Part shown: positions 33,173-42,300 of the stretch, one piece after another
Numbering within the stretch: position 1 is the first letter of the stretch
Layout: every line of letters starts with the position of its first letter
From: M3007 sp964646615
GTDB taxonomy: Bacteria; Bacteroidota; Bacteroidia; Chitinophagales; Saprospiraceae
NCBI GenBank assembly: GCA_964646615.1
Contig: CAZYEV010000088.1
Span: forward strand, 135,613 to 199,612
Length of the DNA: 64,000 bases
Reading direction: 5' to 3'
The notes under the pieces: generated by a model
The model's input: the letters and a program-made list of their open reading frames with translations, nothing else
The model's database searches: none
What the model was told of the DNA's origin: nothing
Program-made: the position numbers and the translations under genes

Positions 33173-36100
33173 ATGAAGATGAAGTTTCGGCTGGCTGTTC
33201 TACTCTGGTTTTGTTCGCTGGCATTGTGGAGCCAGAATGTCGTGCGTATCGAACGCGCGCTAATGTGGGAGCCAGAGCCGCGTCGCATCGAGCGCCCAGA
33301 CGGCAGTATCTGGGAACAATGGTCGTTTGAGGGAGCATACCATACCGACGCCGCTCCGACGCTGCCTTTTTTCGCCGAACGCATTCCGCTCGATGGCCGT
33401 TCGCGCCTGACGGTGGAGATCAGCGCGGTGCGCTACGAACCCATTTCGCTGAAGGCGCATCCCGACCTGGCGCGCCTGACCGACGAGCTTCAGCCTGTGG
33501 CCGAAACCGTACAGGAACGCGAGCAGCACTACGGCTGGGTGCAGTTTGTGCCCCTTCGCCGCGCAGGCAGCGGCTTCGAGCGCGCGGTTTCCTTTGTGCT
33601 GACAGTGCGCATTTCAGCGCCGGAGCCGACGCCAGCCCTCCCGCGCAGCGGGCCGAACACGTTCAACTCGGTGCTCAGCAACGGAACCGTTTACAAATTT
33701 GGCGTCAGCCGAAGCGGCATCTATCGCTTAGATTTCAACTTCCTGCGCAACACGCTGGGCATCTCCAACTTAGAAAGCATAGACCCGCGCCGCATTCGCC
33801 TCTACGGCAACGGCGGTGCCATGATGCCCGAACTGGCCGGTGCCGAACGCCCCGACGACCTCATCGAAAATGCCATCTTCGTGGCCGGTGAAGCCGACGG
33901 CAAGTTTGACAACAGCGACTACATCCTCTTCTATGCCGTAGGGCCGCAGCCGTGGTCGCACCGGCCTGCCGGTAACCTGCCTCACCTGACCATCACGCCC
34001 CACCTGTACGACAACTTCGCCTACTACTTTATCGTCGTCGGCGATGCGCCCGGCCTGCGCATTTCGGAGCAGGCCAGCGCGGCGGCCACGTTTGTAACAG
34101 AAGAATTCGACGACGTGCAGCGCATAGAAGACGATCGCGTCAACCTGCTGCACCAGGCCGCCTGGGCGCAAGGCTCGGGCAAGCGCTGGTTCGGCGACTA
34201 CTTCTTCCAAACGCGCGAACGCTCGTACACCTTTACCTTTCCAAATGCTGTTGCCGGCTCGCTGGCGCGTCTGGCCTGTGTCTTTGCCGGGCGCAGCCAG
34301 AGCAACACAACAGTACAGGTCTCGGCAGGTACCTCCACGTTCACGGGCACTATCAGTGGCGTGCTCGTGAGCGACAATGAGGCGAACTACGCCAGCGATG
34401 CCCTGATAGCCGGCTCCTTCCAGGTGCCGGGCGACAATCTCACGGTGCGGGTGAATTACCTGCCCGCGCCAGTACCCAGCGAAGGCTGGTTAGATTATAT
34501 CGAAATTCAGGCGCGCCGCCGCTTAGTCATGACCGGCCAGGTGATGGAATTTCGCGACCTGCAGACGCGCAACCAGCCGACAGCCCGCTTCCGCCTGAGC
34601 GGCGTCAATGCCGGCCTGCAGGTCTGGGACATCACCGACCGCCAGGTGCCACGCCGCCAGCAATACACCCTGGCAGGCGGCGTCGCCGAATTCGGCGCAG
34701 AAACTCAAGGCATCCTGCGCAACTACATCGCCTTCTACGACAACACCTCGCTGCCCCGACCCGAACGGGCCATCGGACGCATCGAAAACCAGAACATCCA
34801 CGGCCTGACCAATCTGGACATGGCCATCGTCTATCACCCCGACTTCGAGGCAGCCGTCAACCAATTGGCCCAACACCGCCGTGCATACAGCGGGCTGGAT
34901 GTGGCCACCGTGCGCATTGACCAGCTGTACAACGAATTCTCCTCCGGCGCCAAAGACCCCACCGCCATCCGCGACTTCGCGCGCATGCTCTACCAGCGCT
35001 CGCCCAATAGGTTCCGCTACCTGCTCCTGGTCGGAGACGCCTCCTTTGACCCGCGCAACATCACCAACAGCAACGACAACCTGGATTTTGTGCCAGTCTT
35101 TGAAACCTTTCAATCCTTCAGCCCCATCTTCTCTTACCCCTCCGACGACTACTTCGGCCTGCTGAGTGACAACGAAGGCGGCGACCTGAAAGGCGCCCTC
35201 GACATCGCTGTGGGGCGCATCACCCCGCGCACCCCTGCCGAAGCGCAGGCCATCGTTACGAAAATCATCGAATACGACAACGACCCCAAAACCCTGGGCG
35301 ACTGGCGCTTGCGCCTGCTCTACATGGCCGACGACGAAGACTCCAATGCCCACATCCGACAGGCAGACCTGCTGGCCACCCGCGCAGCACAGACAGAAAC
35401 CTGGTTCAACCTGGAAAAGGTGTATTTCGACGCCTACCAGCAAATCGCTACCAGTTCCGAAAAGCGCATCCCAGGAGCCAAAGCCGCCATCAATGCCAAC
35501 ATCTTCCGCGGCTGTCTCATCGCCCAGTACATCGGTCACGGCGGCCCGCGCGGCTGGGCGCAAGAGCGCGTCATTGACAACAACGACATCGCCGGCTGGG
35601 ACAACACCCACCGCTACCCGCTTATCATCACCGCAACCTGCTCCTTCGGCGGCTTCGACGACTACACCATCCTCACCGGCGGCGAACAGGCCCTGCTCAA
35701 ACCCAACTCCGGCGCCGTAGCCCTCTTCACCACCGTGCGCTCCGTGTTCATCAACGGAAACAATGCCCTCACCGATGCCGTGCAGAACGTCATCTTCCAG
35801 CGCGATGCTCAGGGGCGCTACTATGCCATCGGCGAGGTTTTGCGAAGGGCCAAAAACGCGCTGTCCTTCCCCGTCGAAGAAAACGGGCGCCGCTTTACCC
35901 TCTTAGGCGACCCGGCCATGTATCTGGCCCTGCCAGACTACCGCGTCCGCACCACCCGCATCAACGGCAAACCCTTCGACCCCAACCAGCCCGACACCCT
36001 GCGCGCCCTCATGCCCGTAACCATCGAAGGCGAAATCACCGACCTCAATGAAAACCTCATCGCCAACTTCAACGGCCGCGTCTTCGTAACGCTCTTCGAC

Positions 36101-37036
36101 AAAAAACGCATCCTCCGAACCCCCGCGCAAGACCCCGGCAGCTTCGTCTTCCCCTTCGAGGTGCAAAACAGCATCCTCTTCCGCGGCAGCGCCACCGTGC
36201 GGGATGGGCGCTTCAACATCAACTTCGTCATCCCTAAAGACATCAACTACGCCTTCGGCAACGGCAAAATCAGCTACTACGCCGAAAACGGCACACCCTT
36301 CGACGCCGCCGGAGCCGACACCGCCGTTATCGTCGGCGGCACCTTCGAGGGCCTCAAAGACGACACGCCGCCCATCATTCAGGTGTTTCTCAACAACGAA
36401 GACTTCGTGCAGGGCGGCATCACAAACCGCAATCCCATCCTGCTGGTCAAGTGCACCGACGACTACGGCATGAACGTAACCGGCGCCGGCTTAGGCCACG
36501 ACCTGACGGCCGTGCTCGACGACAATGTGCTGGAAACGCTCGTGCTCAACGACTTCTACGAAAGCGCCCAGGATGACGCCCGCCGAGGCCAGGCCCTGTA
36601 CCCCCTGCGCGGCCTGACTCCCGGACGCCATACCCTCCGCGCCAAAGGCTGGGACATCGCCAACAACCCCGGCGAGGGCTACACCGAATTCGTCGTGGCC
36701 GAAGACGGCAAAGCCGCCCTGGCACACGTGCTCAACTACCCCAACCCTTTCAGCACCAACACCTTCTTCCAGTTCGAGCACAACCTGGCCGGCCAACTGC
36801 TCGATGTGCAAATCAGCATCTTCACCGTATCGGGCAAATTGGTCAAAACCCTGCACCACTCCGCCGTAGCCAACGGCTTCCGCGTAACCGACATCGCCTG
36901 GAACGGCCGCGACGACTACGACGACCCCCTGGCCCGAGGCGTGTACCTCTACCGCATCAAAGTGCGCGGCACCGACCTCAACGGCCAGACCGCCACCGCA
37001 GAGAGCAACTTCGAGAAACTGGTCATCATCAAATGA
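33173..37036 (+). CDS. porU: Type IX secretion system sortase PorU (C25 peptidase family)
   Basis: A 1287-residue exported protein. Signal peptide to about residue 22 (LALWSQ), an N-terminal beta region with YKFGVSRSGIYRLDFNFL, then the gingipain-like C25 domain: LLVGDASFDPRN, PSDDYFGLL, the catalytic His in AQYIGHGGPRGW (about 787) and catalytic Cys in IITATCSFGGFDD (about 823). The C-terminus (LNYPNPFSTNTFF ... YLYRIKVRG) is a T9SS-type beta-sandwich. PorU removes the C-terminal signal of T9SS cargo and links it to anionic LPS. The sequence is complete and both catalytic residues are present. Other por/gld genes are not in the window. Confidence 0.92.
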   Translation: MKMKFRLAVLLWFCSLALWSQNVVRIERALMWEPEPRRIERPDGSIWEQWSFEGAYHTDAAPTLPFFAERIPLDGRSRLTVEISAVRYEPISLKAHPDLARLTDELQPVAETVQEREQHYGWVQFVPLRRAGSGFERAVSFVLTVRISAPEPTPALPRSGPNTFNSVLSNGTVYKFGVSRSGIYRLDFNFLRNTLGISNLESIDPRRIRLYGNGGAMMPELAGAERPDDLIENAIFVAGEADGKFDNSDYILFYAVGPQPWSHRPAGNLPHLTITPHLYDNFAYYFIVVGDAPGLRISEQASAAATFVTEEFDDVQRIEDDRVNLLHQAAWAQGSGKRWFGDYFFQTRERSYTFTFPNAVAGSLARLACVFAGRSQSNTTVQVSAGTSTFTGTISGVLVSDNEANYASDALIAGSFQVPGDNLTVRVNYLPAPVPSEGWLDYIEIQARRRLVMTGQVMEFRDLQTRNQPTARFRLSGVNAGLQVWDITDRQVPRRQQYTLAGGVAEFGAETQGILRNYIAFYDNTSLPRPERAIGRIENQNIHGLTNLDMAIVYHPDFEAAVNQLAQHRRAYSGLDVATVRIDQLYNEFSSGAKDPTAIRDFARMLYQRSPNRFRYLLLVGDASFDPRNITNSNDNLDFVPVFETFQSFSPIFSYPSDDYFGLLSDNEGGDLKGALDIAVGRITPRTPAEAQAIVTKIIEYDNDPKTLGDWRLRLLYMADDEDSNAHIRQADLLATRAAQTETWFNLEKVYFDAYQQIATSSEKRIPGAKAAINANIFRGCLIAQYIGHGGPRGWAQERVIDNNDIAGWDNTHRYPLIITATCSFGGFDDYTILTGGEQALLKPNSGAVALFTTVRSVFINGNNALTDAVQNVIFQRDAQGRYYAIGEVLRRAKNALSFPVEENGRRFTLLGDPAMYLALPDYRVRTTRINGKPFDPNQPDTLRALMPVTIEGEITDLNENLIANFNGRVFVTLFDKKRILRTPAQDPGSFVFPFEVQNSILFRGSATVRDGRFNINFVIPKDINYAFGNGKISYYAENGTPFDAAGADTAVIVGGTFEGLKDDTPPIIQVFLNNEDFVQGGITNRNPILLVKCTDDYGMNVTGAGLGHDLTAVLDDNVLETLVLNDFYESAQDDARRGQALYPLRGLTPGRHTLRAKGWDIANNPGEGYTEFVVAEDGKAALAHVLNYPNPFSTNTFFQFEHNLAGQLLDVQISIFTVSGKLVKTLHHSAVANGFRVTDIAWNGRDDYDDPLARGVYLYRIKVRGTDLNGQTATAESNFEKLVIIK

Positions 37037-37039
37037 AAA

Positions 37040-37414
37040 ATGAGAAGGAAAAAGTGGAGAGCGAACGAAACAGCCGCGCGTAAGACAGGCGCCAAAAGAC
37101 TTCTTGCCGCCCTGTTGGCTATGGCCTCTCCGGCCGCATTGTGGGCCCAGACTGATGGGGCGGCTCTTTCTCCCACGGGCTTTTTGCTTAGAAAAGAAAC
37201 GACTCTTCTGGCGCCAAATCCGGCGCCTGAATGGAGGGCTCCTTCCGGTCAAACACTTCCCGGCCCGATAGTCATCCAGCCGCAGGCGCCGATGCCGTTT
37301 TTTTGCCGAATAGAACACCGCATGGGCCAGCAAATGGCGCTGCCGCTCAAATTCCGCCTCGGCGACGTGCCCTACGTGGACAGGCTCGAAGGCAAGCGCC
37401 GCTGGTACGAATGA
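37040..37414 (+). CDS. Small exported protein between porU and yraN
   Basis: A 124-residue protein with a basic N-terminus and a signal peptide ending around AALWAQ (residue 36). The mature part is Pro-rich and ends in the compact block MPFFCRIEHRMGQQMALPLKFRLGDVPYVDRLEGK, given here in two parts: MPFFCRIEHRMGQQ and LPLKFRLGDVPYVDRLEGK. Its single Cys and this block resemble small uncharacterised Bacteroidota proteins, by memory only. It starts four bases after porU and overlaps yraN by four bases (ATGA), so it is translationally coupled in a porU-X-yraN operon. Function unknown; a T9SS accessory role is a guess from position. Confidence 0.7.
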   Translation: MRRKKWRANETAARKTGAKRLLAALLAMASPAALWAQTDGAALSPTGFLLRKETTLLAPNPAPEWRAPSGQTLPGPIVIQPQAPMPFFCRIEHRMGQQMALPLKFRLGDVPYVDRLEGKRRWYE

Positions 37415-37773
37415 GTATGGAAAACCTCGACCTCGGCCGCAAAGGCGAAGACATTGCCGCCCATTACCTGGAAGAAAAGGGCTACCGCATCGCCCGGCGC
37501 AACTTCCGCGCGGGCATGGGCGAATTAGACATCATCGCCTGGTCGCCGGAGGGCTGTTTAGTCTTCATCGAGGTCAAAACCCGCTCGCTCGACGGCTTCG
37601 GTGGCCCCGAAGAAGCCGTCAACCGCAAAAAACAGGAACAAATAGCCCGCACCGCCGGCGCCTTCATGGAAGCCATCGAATACGAAGGCGAAATCCGCTT
37701 CGACATCATTTCCGTCCTGCTCGCCCACGGCCAGCTGAAGGCCATCCGACACGCCGAAGATGCGTTTTTTTGA
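37411..37773 (+). CDS. YraN/UPF0102 family nuclease-like protein
   Basis: A 120-residue protein of the UPF0102 family with a PD-(D/E)xK nuclease-like core: LGRKGEDIAAHYLEEKGY, GELDIIAWSPEGCLVFIEVKTRS, where the Glu, Asp and ExK residues form the predicted metal site. The biochemical role is not established; homologues are widespread single-copy genes. The ATG overlaps the TGA of the preceding gene. The stop codon TGA at 37771 is also the first three bases of a palindromic repeat unit, so the repeat abuts the coding end exactly. Confidence 0.88.
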   Translation: MSMENLDLGRKGEDIAAHYLEEKGYRIARRNFRAGMGELDIIAWSPEGCLVFIEVKTRSLDGFGGPEEAVNRKKQEQIARTAGAFMEAIEYEGEIRFDIISVLLAHGQLKAIRHAEDAFF

Positions 37774-37965
37774 GGCGACATCTCCCTTTGGGAGGTGTCG
37801 TCTCTGTCGTCTCAGGTGTTTTTTTTTGAGATACTACCTTCTCGTGCCTCGAAGATGACACCTCTGGTGAGGCGACATCTCCCTTTAGGAGGTGTCGTCT
37901 CTGTCGTCTCAGGTGTTTTTTGTGAGATGTCACCTTCTCGTGCCTCGAAGATGACACCTCTGGTG
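37771..37965. repeat. Palindromic repeat family 1, locus B (tandem)
   Basis: Two near-identical units with a 97-base period (starts at 37771 and 37868). Each has a GAGGCGACATCTCCC / GGGAGGTGTCGTCTC stem, the spacer TGTCGTCTCAGGTGTTTTTT, and the conserved block CCTTCTCGTGCCTCGAAGAT leading to GACACCTCTGGTG. The long T-run after a strong stem means the units could also end transcription of yraN. Confidence 0.88.
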
Positions 37966-37971
37966 CGCGTA

Positions 37972-38278
37972 CAAGACCTCGGGCGAGGTCGCCCATTTGT
38001 AGAACGCCATCCCCCATACCCCCTATAGCACCGACCTCGGACGAGGTCGCACATTTGTGGCGTGTTGGTTCGATCTCTTCGAGGTCGTTTGGTTGGATTT
38101 TCTGCGTTGATCTACAGACATTTCACCTCTACGAGGTGTGTGCGGGAGAACGTAGCGGTGTTGTCGGTTTTATGGGAATTGCCAGCCGCCTCTGCACCGA
38201 CCTCGATGGAGGTCGCCCGTTTGTGGCATTTTGGTTCGACCTCTTTCGAGGTCGTTTGTCCGGGTATTTTGCGTTTGA
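37972..38278. repeat. Palindromic repeat family 2 (GACCTCG hairpins)
   Basis: Two copies of an about 82-85-base unit at 38028-38109 and 38194-38278, offset 166 bases, plus a short fragment at 37972-38005. Each full unit has a hairpin around ACCGACCTCG...GAGGTCGC, the link TTTGTGGC and TTGGTTCGA, a second hairpin GATCTCTTCGAGGTCG or GACCTCTTTCGAGGTCG, and the end TTTTGCGTT or TTCTGCGTT. Between the copies is another hairpin, CACCTCTACGAGGTG (38125-38139). No coding frame with recognisable protein crosses it. Confidence 0.82.
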
Positions 38279-38281
38279 GCC

Positions 38282-38400
38282 TATCGCGGCGGCTCGTGGA
38301 ACAACGACGCGTAGAACTGCTGCGTAGCGAACCGCAACAGCTGGACGCCGACGAACCGCAACAACTATCTCGGCTTCCGCCTCGTCCTTCAGCTCCGGAG
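38282..38400 (+). pseudogene. Fragment resembling the variable end of DGR target proteins (C-type-lectin/FGE fold)
   Basis: In one frame this gene-free stretch reads YRGGSWNNDA-stop-NCCVANRN, then SWTPTNRNNYLGFRLVLQL. That is the C-terminal signature of formylglycine-generating-enzyme/CLec-fold proteins diversified by DGRs (usual form RGGSWNN..NCR.ANRN..P.NRNN.IGFRLV). AAC codons recur (at least seven), as expected for adenine-mutagenised repeats. It begins one codon after an in-frame TGA, has an internal TAG, and no upstream target gene or reverse transcriptase is present in the window. It could be a decayed variable repeat, an orphan template repeat, or the end of a deleted gene. The protein match is from memory of the family. 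Confidence 0.6.
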
Positions 38401-38454
38401 TTGGCCCGAGTGGACATCGAGGAACAGGCGATTGTCTCGCCCCTCATTAGCCTT

Positions 38455-38539
38455 TGAGGTGTCACCTTCTCGTGCCTCGAAGATGACACCTCTGGTGAGG
38501 CGACATCTCCCTTTGGGAGGTGTCGCCTCTGTCGTCTCA
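38455..38539. repeat. Palindromic repeat family 1, locus C
   Basis: A single unit in the same orientation and order as locus B: GAGGTGTCACCTTCTCGTGCC..., then GGTGAGGCGACATCTCCC / GGGAGGTGTCGCCTC and TGTCGTCTCA. It ends 14 bases before the stop of the convergent DUF2721 gene and could terminate it. Confidence 0.88.
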
Positions 38540-38553
38540 AGGCATTCCTGATG

Positions 38554-38949
38554 TTACATCTTTTCCTCCAGGTCGCGCAGCAGGAGCCGCAGGGCGCCGG
38601 CAGAGAGGAAGAGTTCCATCAGGCTGAGTATCAGAGAAATAATCATGAGTACTAAGCTGACGGCGAAGAGGATTTTGGCCCAGACCTGGAAGCCCTCGTA
38701 AATGAGGAACATGGTAACGACGCACAGCAGGATGCTGGCCACGGCGAAGACCTGCATCCATCGGATGAGCTGGAGTCGGCGCCGCAGGTTGGAGATTTGG
38801 GCAATCAGGCTGATGTGCTGGTTGCGCTCATAGTCGGAGTACAGTTTTCGGATGAGGTTGGCGATGGCCAGAAATTTGTTCGTGTAGGCCAGCATCAGCA
38901 GCGATACGGCCGGGAAGAGCAGGGCCGGGGTTTGGATGGTCAGTTCCAT
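38554..38949 (-). CDS. DUF2721 membrane protein
   Basis: A 131-residue protein with three hydrophobic segments: residues 6-27 (TPALLFPAVSLLMLAYTNKF), 66-87 and 92-117. The middle stretch with ERNQHISLIAQISNLRRRLQLIRW and the overall size match DUF2721, an uncharacterised family of small bacterial inner-membrane proteins. Its ATG is only a few bases beyond the T-tract of the tRNA terminator on the same strand, so its own promoter is not evident; see the finding on this arrangement. Confidence 0.8.
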   Translation of the reverse strand: MELTIQTPALLFPAVSLLMLAYTNKFLAIANLIRKLYSDYERNQHISLIAQISNLRRRLQLIRWMQVFAVASILLCVVTMFLIYEGFQVWAKILFAVSLVLMIISLILSLMELFLSAGALRLLLRDLEEKM

Positions 38950-38988
38950 AATAAAAAAATGCAACCAACCTTTTGCGGGCAGTTGCAT
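38950..38988 (-). terminator. Terminator of the tRNA-Thr/tRNA-Pro transcript
   Basis: On the - strand the arms ATGCAAC (38982-38988 complement) and GTTGCAT (38959-38965 complement) form a 7-bp stem with a 16-base loop that can pair further (GCCCGC region), followed by TTTTTTTAT. It lies 16 bases after tRNA-Pro. Confidence 0.8.
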
Positions 38989-39003
38989 CCGAGGGTAAGG
39001 CAG

Positions 39004-39077
<74 letters not shown>

Positions 39078-39092
39078 CCTTTTTGTTTGTTG

Positions 39093-39164
39093 AGCCGGAC
39101 AAGGGATTTGAACCCTCGACCTGCTGATTACGAATCAGCTGCTCTACCGCTGAGCTAATCCGGC
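39093..39164 (-). tRNA. tRNA-Thr (anticodon CGT)
   Basis: A 72-nt cloverleaf on the - strand: acceptor GCCGGAT/GTCCGGC, D-arm GCTC/GAGC, anticodon stem GCTGA/TCAGC with loop TTCGTAA (anticodon CGT), T-arm GAGGG/CCCTT around TTCAAAT. CCA is not encoded. It is first in a two-tRNA transcript and reads ACG codons. Confidence 0.95.
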
Positions 39165-39218
39165 TTATGTTCAGCACCGCTGGCGTGGGCTGGTCGCTCT
39201 GTCCAACGGAAACGGCGG

Positions 39219-39250
39219 CAAAGGTATGGGTGCGTTTTTCAATCGGCCAA
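39219..39250 (-). promoter_or_regulatory. Promoter of the tRNA operon
   Basis: TACCTTTG on the - strand (39226-39219) with TTG about 21 bases upstream (39250-39248), a good Bacteroidota promoter, about 55 bases before the tRNA-Thr 5' end. Confidence 0.65.
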
Positions 39251-39281
39251 ATGTGTGCCGAAAATTTTTTTGCCTGAAAAA

Positions 39282-39316
39282 AGCCCTTGCCGGCTTTGCA
39301 GTGCCGGGCAAGGGCT
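39282..39316 (-). terminator. Terminator of the efflux operon
   Basis: A 10-bp stem AGCCCTTGCC / GGCAAGGGCT, extended by GGC/GCC with one bulged G, lies 13 bases after the RND pump stop. On the - strand TTTTCAGGCAAAAAAATTTT follows. Confidence 0.8.
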
Positions 39317-39328
39317 ATGTGTTTTTCT

Positions 39329-42300
39329 TCAGGCCACGAGGCGGTTCCACCACTGTTTAATCTGCCAGCCCTTGAGGTACATGACGGGCAAGATGACGAG
39401 CGTGATGAAGGTGGCGAAGGTGAGGCCGAAAATAATCGTCCACGACAGCGGCCCCCAGAAGGCTACGGAGTCGCCGCCGAAGAAGATTTTCGGGTCGCCG
39501 GTAGCGAGCAGGCTCTCGAAGTCAATGTTAAAGCCTACGGCCAAGGGGATAAGCCCCAGCACGGTGGAGATGGCCGTCAGCAGCACCGGCGCCATACGCG
39601 CGCGTCCGGCTTCGATGACGGCCTCGCGGACGGCCAGGCCTCGCGAGCGCATCAGGTCGGTGAACTCGACCAGCAGGATGCCGTTTTTGACCACAATGCC
39701 AGCCAGGGCCACAATGCCTACGCCCATCATGATGACCGAGAAGTCCATGTTGAAGATGGCGATGCCCAGCAGCACGCCTATGACGGAGAACACCACTTCG
39801 GTCAGGATGATAAGCGTTTTGCCGAAAGAGTTGAACTGCGTAACGAGGATGAGCAGGATGGTCAGCACCGAGATGAGCAGCGATCGCCCCAGGAAGCTGG
39901 CGGCGTCGCGCACTTCGGCGTCTTCGCCCTGGAAGCCGACGGTAACGCCCTCGAAGGTAGGAAGGTTGCGCAGAGCATCTTTGACAGCATTCACTACCTG
40001 AGTTTGCTTGGGCCGGTATTCGGCCTCGATGTTGGACGACAGCGTTACGGTGCGCTGAAGGTCCAGGCGGCGCACACCGGCAAACGTGTTCTGGTACTTG
40101 ACGTCGGCCAAAGCGGCCATGGGGATGGAGCGCAGCACGCCGCCCATATTCATATCGCGGAAGGTGATGTTGAGGTTTTCCACCGCGTTGATGTTGGAGC
40201 GCTGGTCTTCGCGCAGGCGGATGTTGATGGGGATTTCCTCTTCGCCGTCGCGGAATTTGCTGGCCTCTTTGCCGAGGATGGCCGTGCGGAATTCGCCGCC
40301 TATCTGGGTGGTGCTGATGCCCTCGCGGTTGGCGCGTTCGCGGTCAATCTGGATGCTGATTTCGGGTTTGGAGACCACCAAATCGCTGCGCAGTTCCTCG
40401 ACGCCGGGGATGTCCAGCGAGTCTAAGTAGCGCTTGACGTAGGTGGAAACCTGGGCGAGTTTCGTCAGGTCGTCGCCGCGAATTTCGATGGAGATGGGCT
40501 TGGGCGTAGGTGGGCCGGCCTGTTCCTGGTCCACGACGATGTTGGCGCCTGGGATGAGGCCGCGCGTGGCCTGGCGAATTTTATCCAGATACTGGCGGGT
40601 GCTGACGCCGTTGCGTTTGGCGTACTCCACGAACGCAATGCCCACTTTGCCTTTGTTGGAGGTGGCCGTGCGGTCGAAGCGGTCTTCGGAGGCGTTGAGG
40701 GCCACGTTGGCGATGACGGACTCCACGATGGGGTTGTCTGCGCCCACGACCTCTACGACTTTGCGCTCCAGGATGCGCGTCAGCGAGTCGGTTACTTCTA
40801 CGTCGGTGCCTTCAGGCAGCGTCAGATAGACGTAGATGAAATTCGGGTCGGACTTCGGAAAGAGCACAATGTTGGCCTGCCGCGAAGCGGTAATGCCGCA
40901 CGACACGACGAACAGAAGCAGGACGGCGCCAAGCATCGTCCAGGGGCGTCCCAGGGCGAAGTTGAGGAAGCGGGTGTAGGCGCGCTGGGCGGCGGGCCAG
41001 ACGTTGTTCTGGAAGCGCTCCACCAGCCCGTGCAGGACGTAGCGATACAGCACCACCAATAGCGCCATCACCACGAGCAGGTTGCCCATGAACCAGTTCT
41101 GATTGGCGTAGAAGTACACGAGGGCCAGTCCGTACAGCACATAGCCTGCTATGGCGCGTCGGCGCGCTTTTTTGGGGTCAACGCTGACGGTTTCATCGTC
41201 TTTGCGGCGCATAAACCACACGGCAAACACGGGGTTAATGATGTAAGCCACCAGCAGCGAGGCCGTCAGGGTGATGATGAGCGTAACGGGCAGGTAGTGC
41301 ATGAACTTGCCAAAGATGCCGCCCCAAAACACCAGCGGAAAGAACGGCGCCAACGTGGTGGCCGTACCTGACAGCACCGGCAAGAACACCTCCGCCGCCG
41401 CCTTTTTGGCCGCCGCTACAATGCCCAGTTTTTCTTCGTGGTAAATGCGGTGCGTGTTTTCGATAACCACGATGGCGTCGTCCACCACAATGCCCAGCCC
41501 CAGTAGGAAGGCGAAGAGCACGATCATGTTCATGGTGAAGCCCACGGCAGGCAACACCATGAAGGCGATGAACATCGAAAGCGGCACCGAAAGCGCTACG
41601 AAAATGGCATTGGTGCCGCCCATGAAGAACATCAGGATGACGGTAACGAGGATGAAGCCAATAATGATGGAGTTGATCAGGTCGTGCAGGGTTACGCGCG
41701 TCGAGCGGCTCTGGTCGCCGGTGATGCTGACGTTAAGTGCCTCCGGAAACTCGTTGGCTTTCATCTCCTTTACAATGGCCTGTATCTGGTCGGAGGCGTT
41801 AATCAGGTTTTGGCCTACCCGCTTGATGACGTTGAGCGTGATGACGTTTTTGCCGTTGAGGCGGCTGTAGCTTTCCTGTTTGGCATAGCCCATGCGTACG
41901 TCGGCCACATCTTTGAGATAGAGGCGCGCCCCGGATTGCGCGCTGACGATGATGTTTCGGATTTGCTCCACATCCTGGAAGTCGCCGCGGATAGACACAG
42001 AGCGCGTCATGCCTCCGACGTCCACATTGCCGGCGGAGATGGTCATATTCTCAAAGGCAATGGCGTTTTCGATGTCGCGGAAGGTCAGCTGAGCAGCGGC
42101 CATTTTGTACTTGTCCACCTCGATTTGCACCTCTTTTTCTAAGGCGCCCACCATGTCCACGCGCGTGATTTCGGGCAGGGCCTCGATGCGGTCCTGCAGT
42201 TTTTCGGCGTAGGTCTTGATTTTATCCAAGCTCAGGTCGCCGTACAGGTTGACGCTCATGATGGGGATTTCGGAGATGTCCAGTTCGGCCACGGAAGGGT

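Noticed and set aside
34523..35611. 362-codon frame antisense to porU
   Set aside because: Val/Gly/Asp-rich shadow of a GC-rich gene; no domain and no start signals.
38062..38457. 131-codon + strand frame across the repeat island
   Set aside because: Runs through hairpin repeats and across the DGR-like fragment in a different frame from the recognisable peptide; no coding support.
37771..38539. Possible CRISPR array
   Set aside because: Units are irregular, self-complementary, with no equal-length unique spacers and no cas genes.
39287..40426. 379-codon open frame on the + strand opposite the RND pump
   Set aside because: It is the antisense shadow of a strongly conserved pump gene; the translation is His/Asp/Gly-rich with no motif or promoter.
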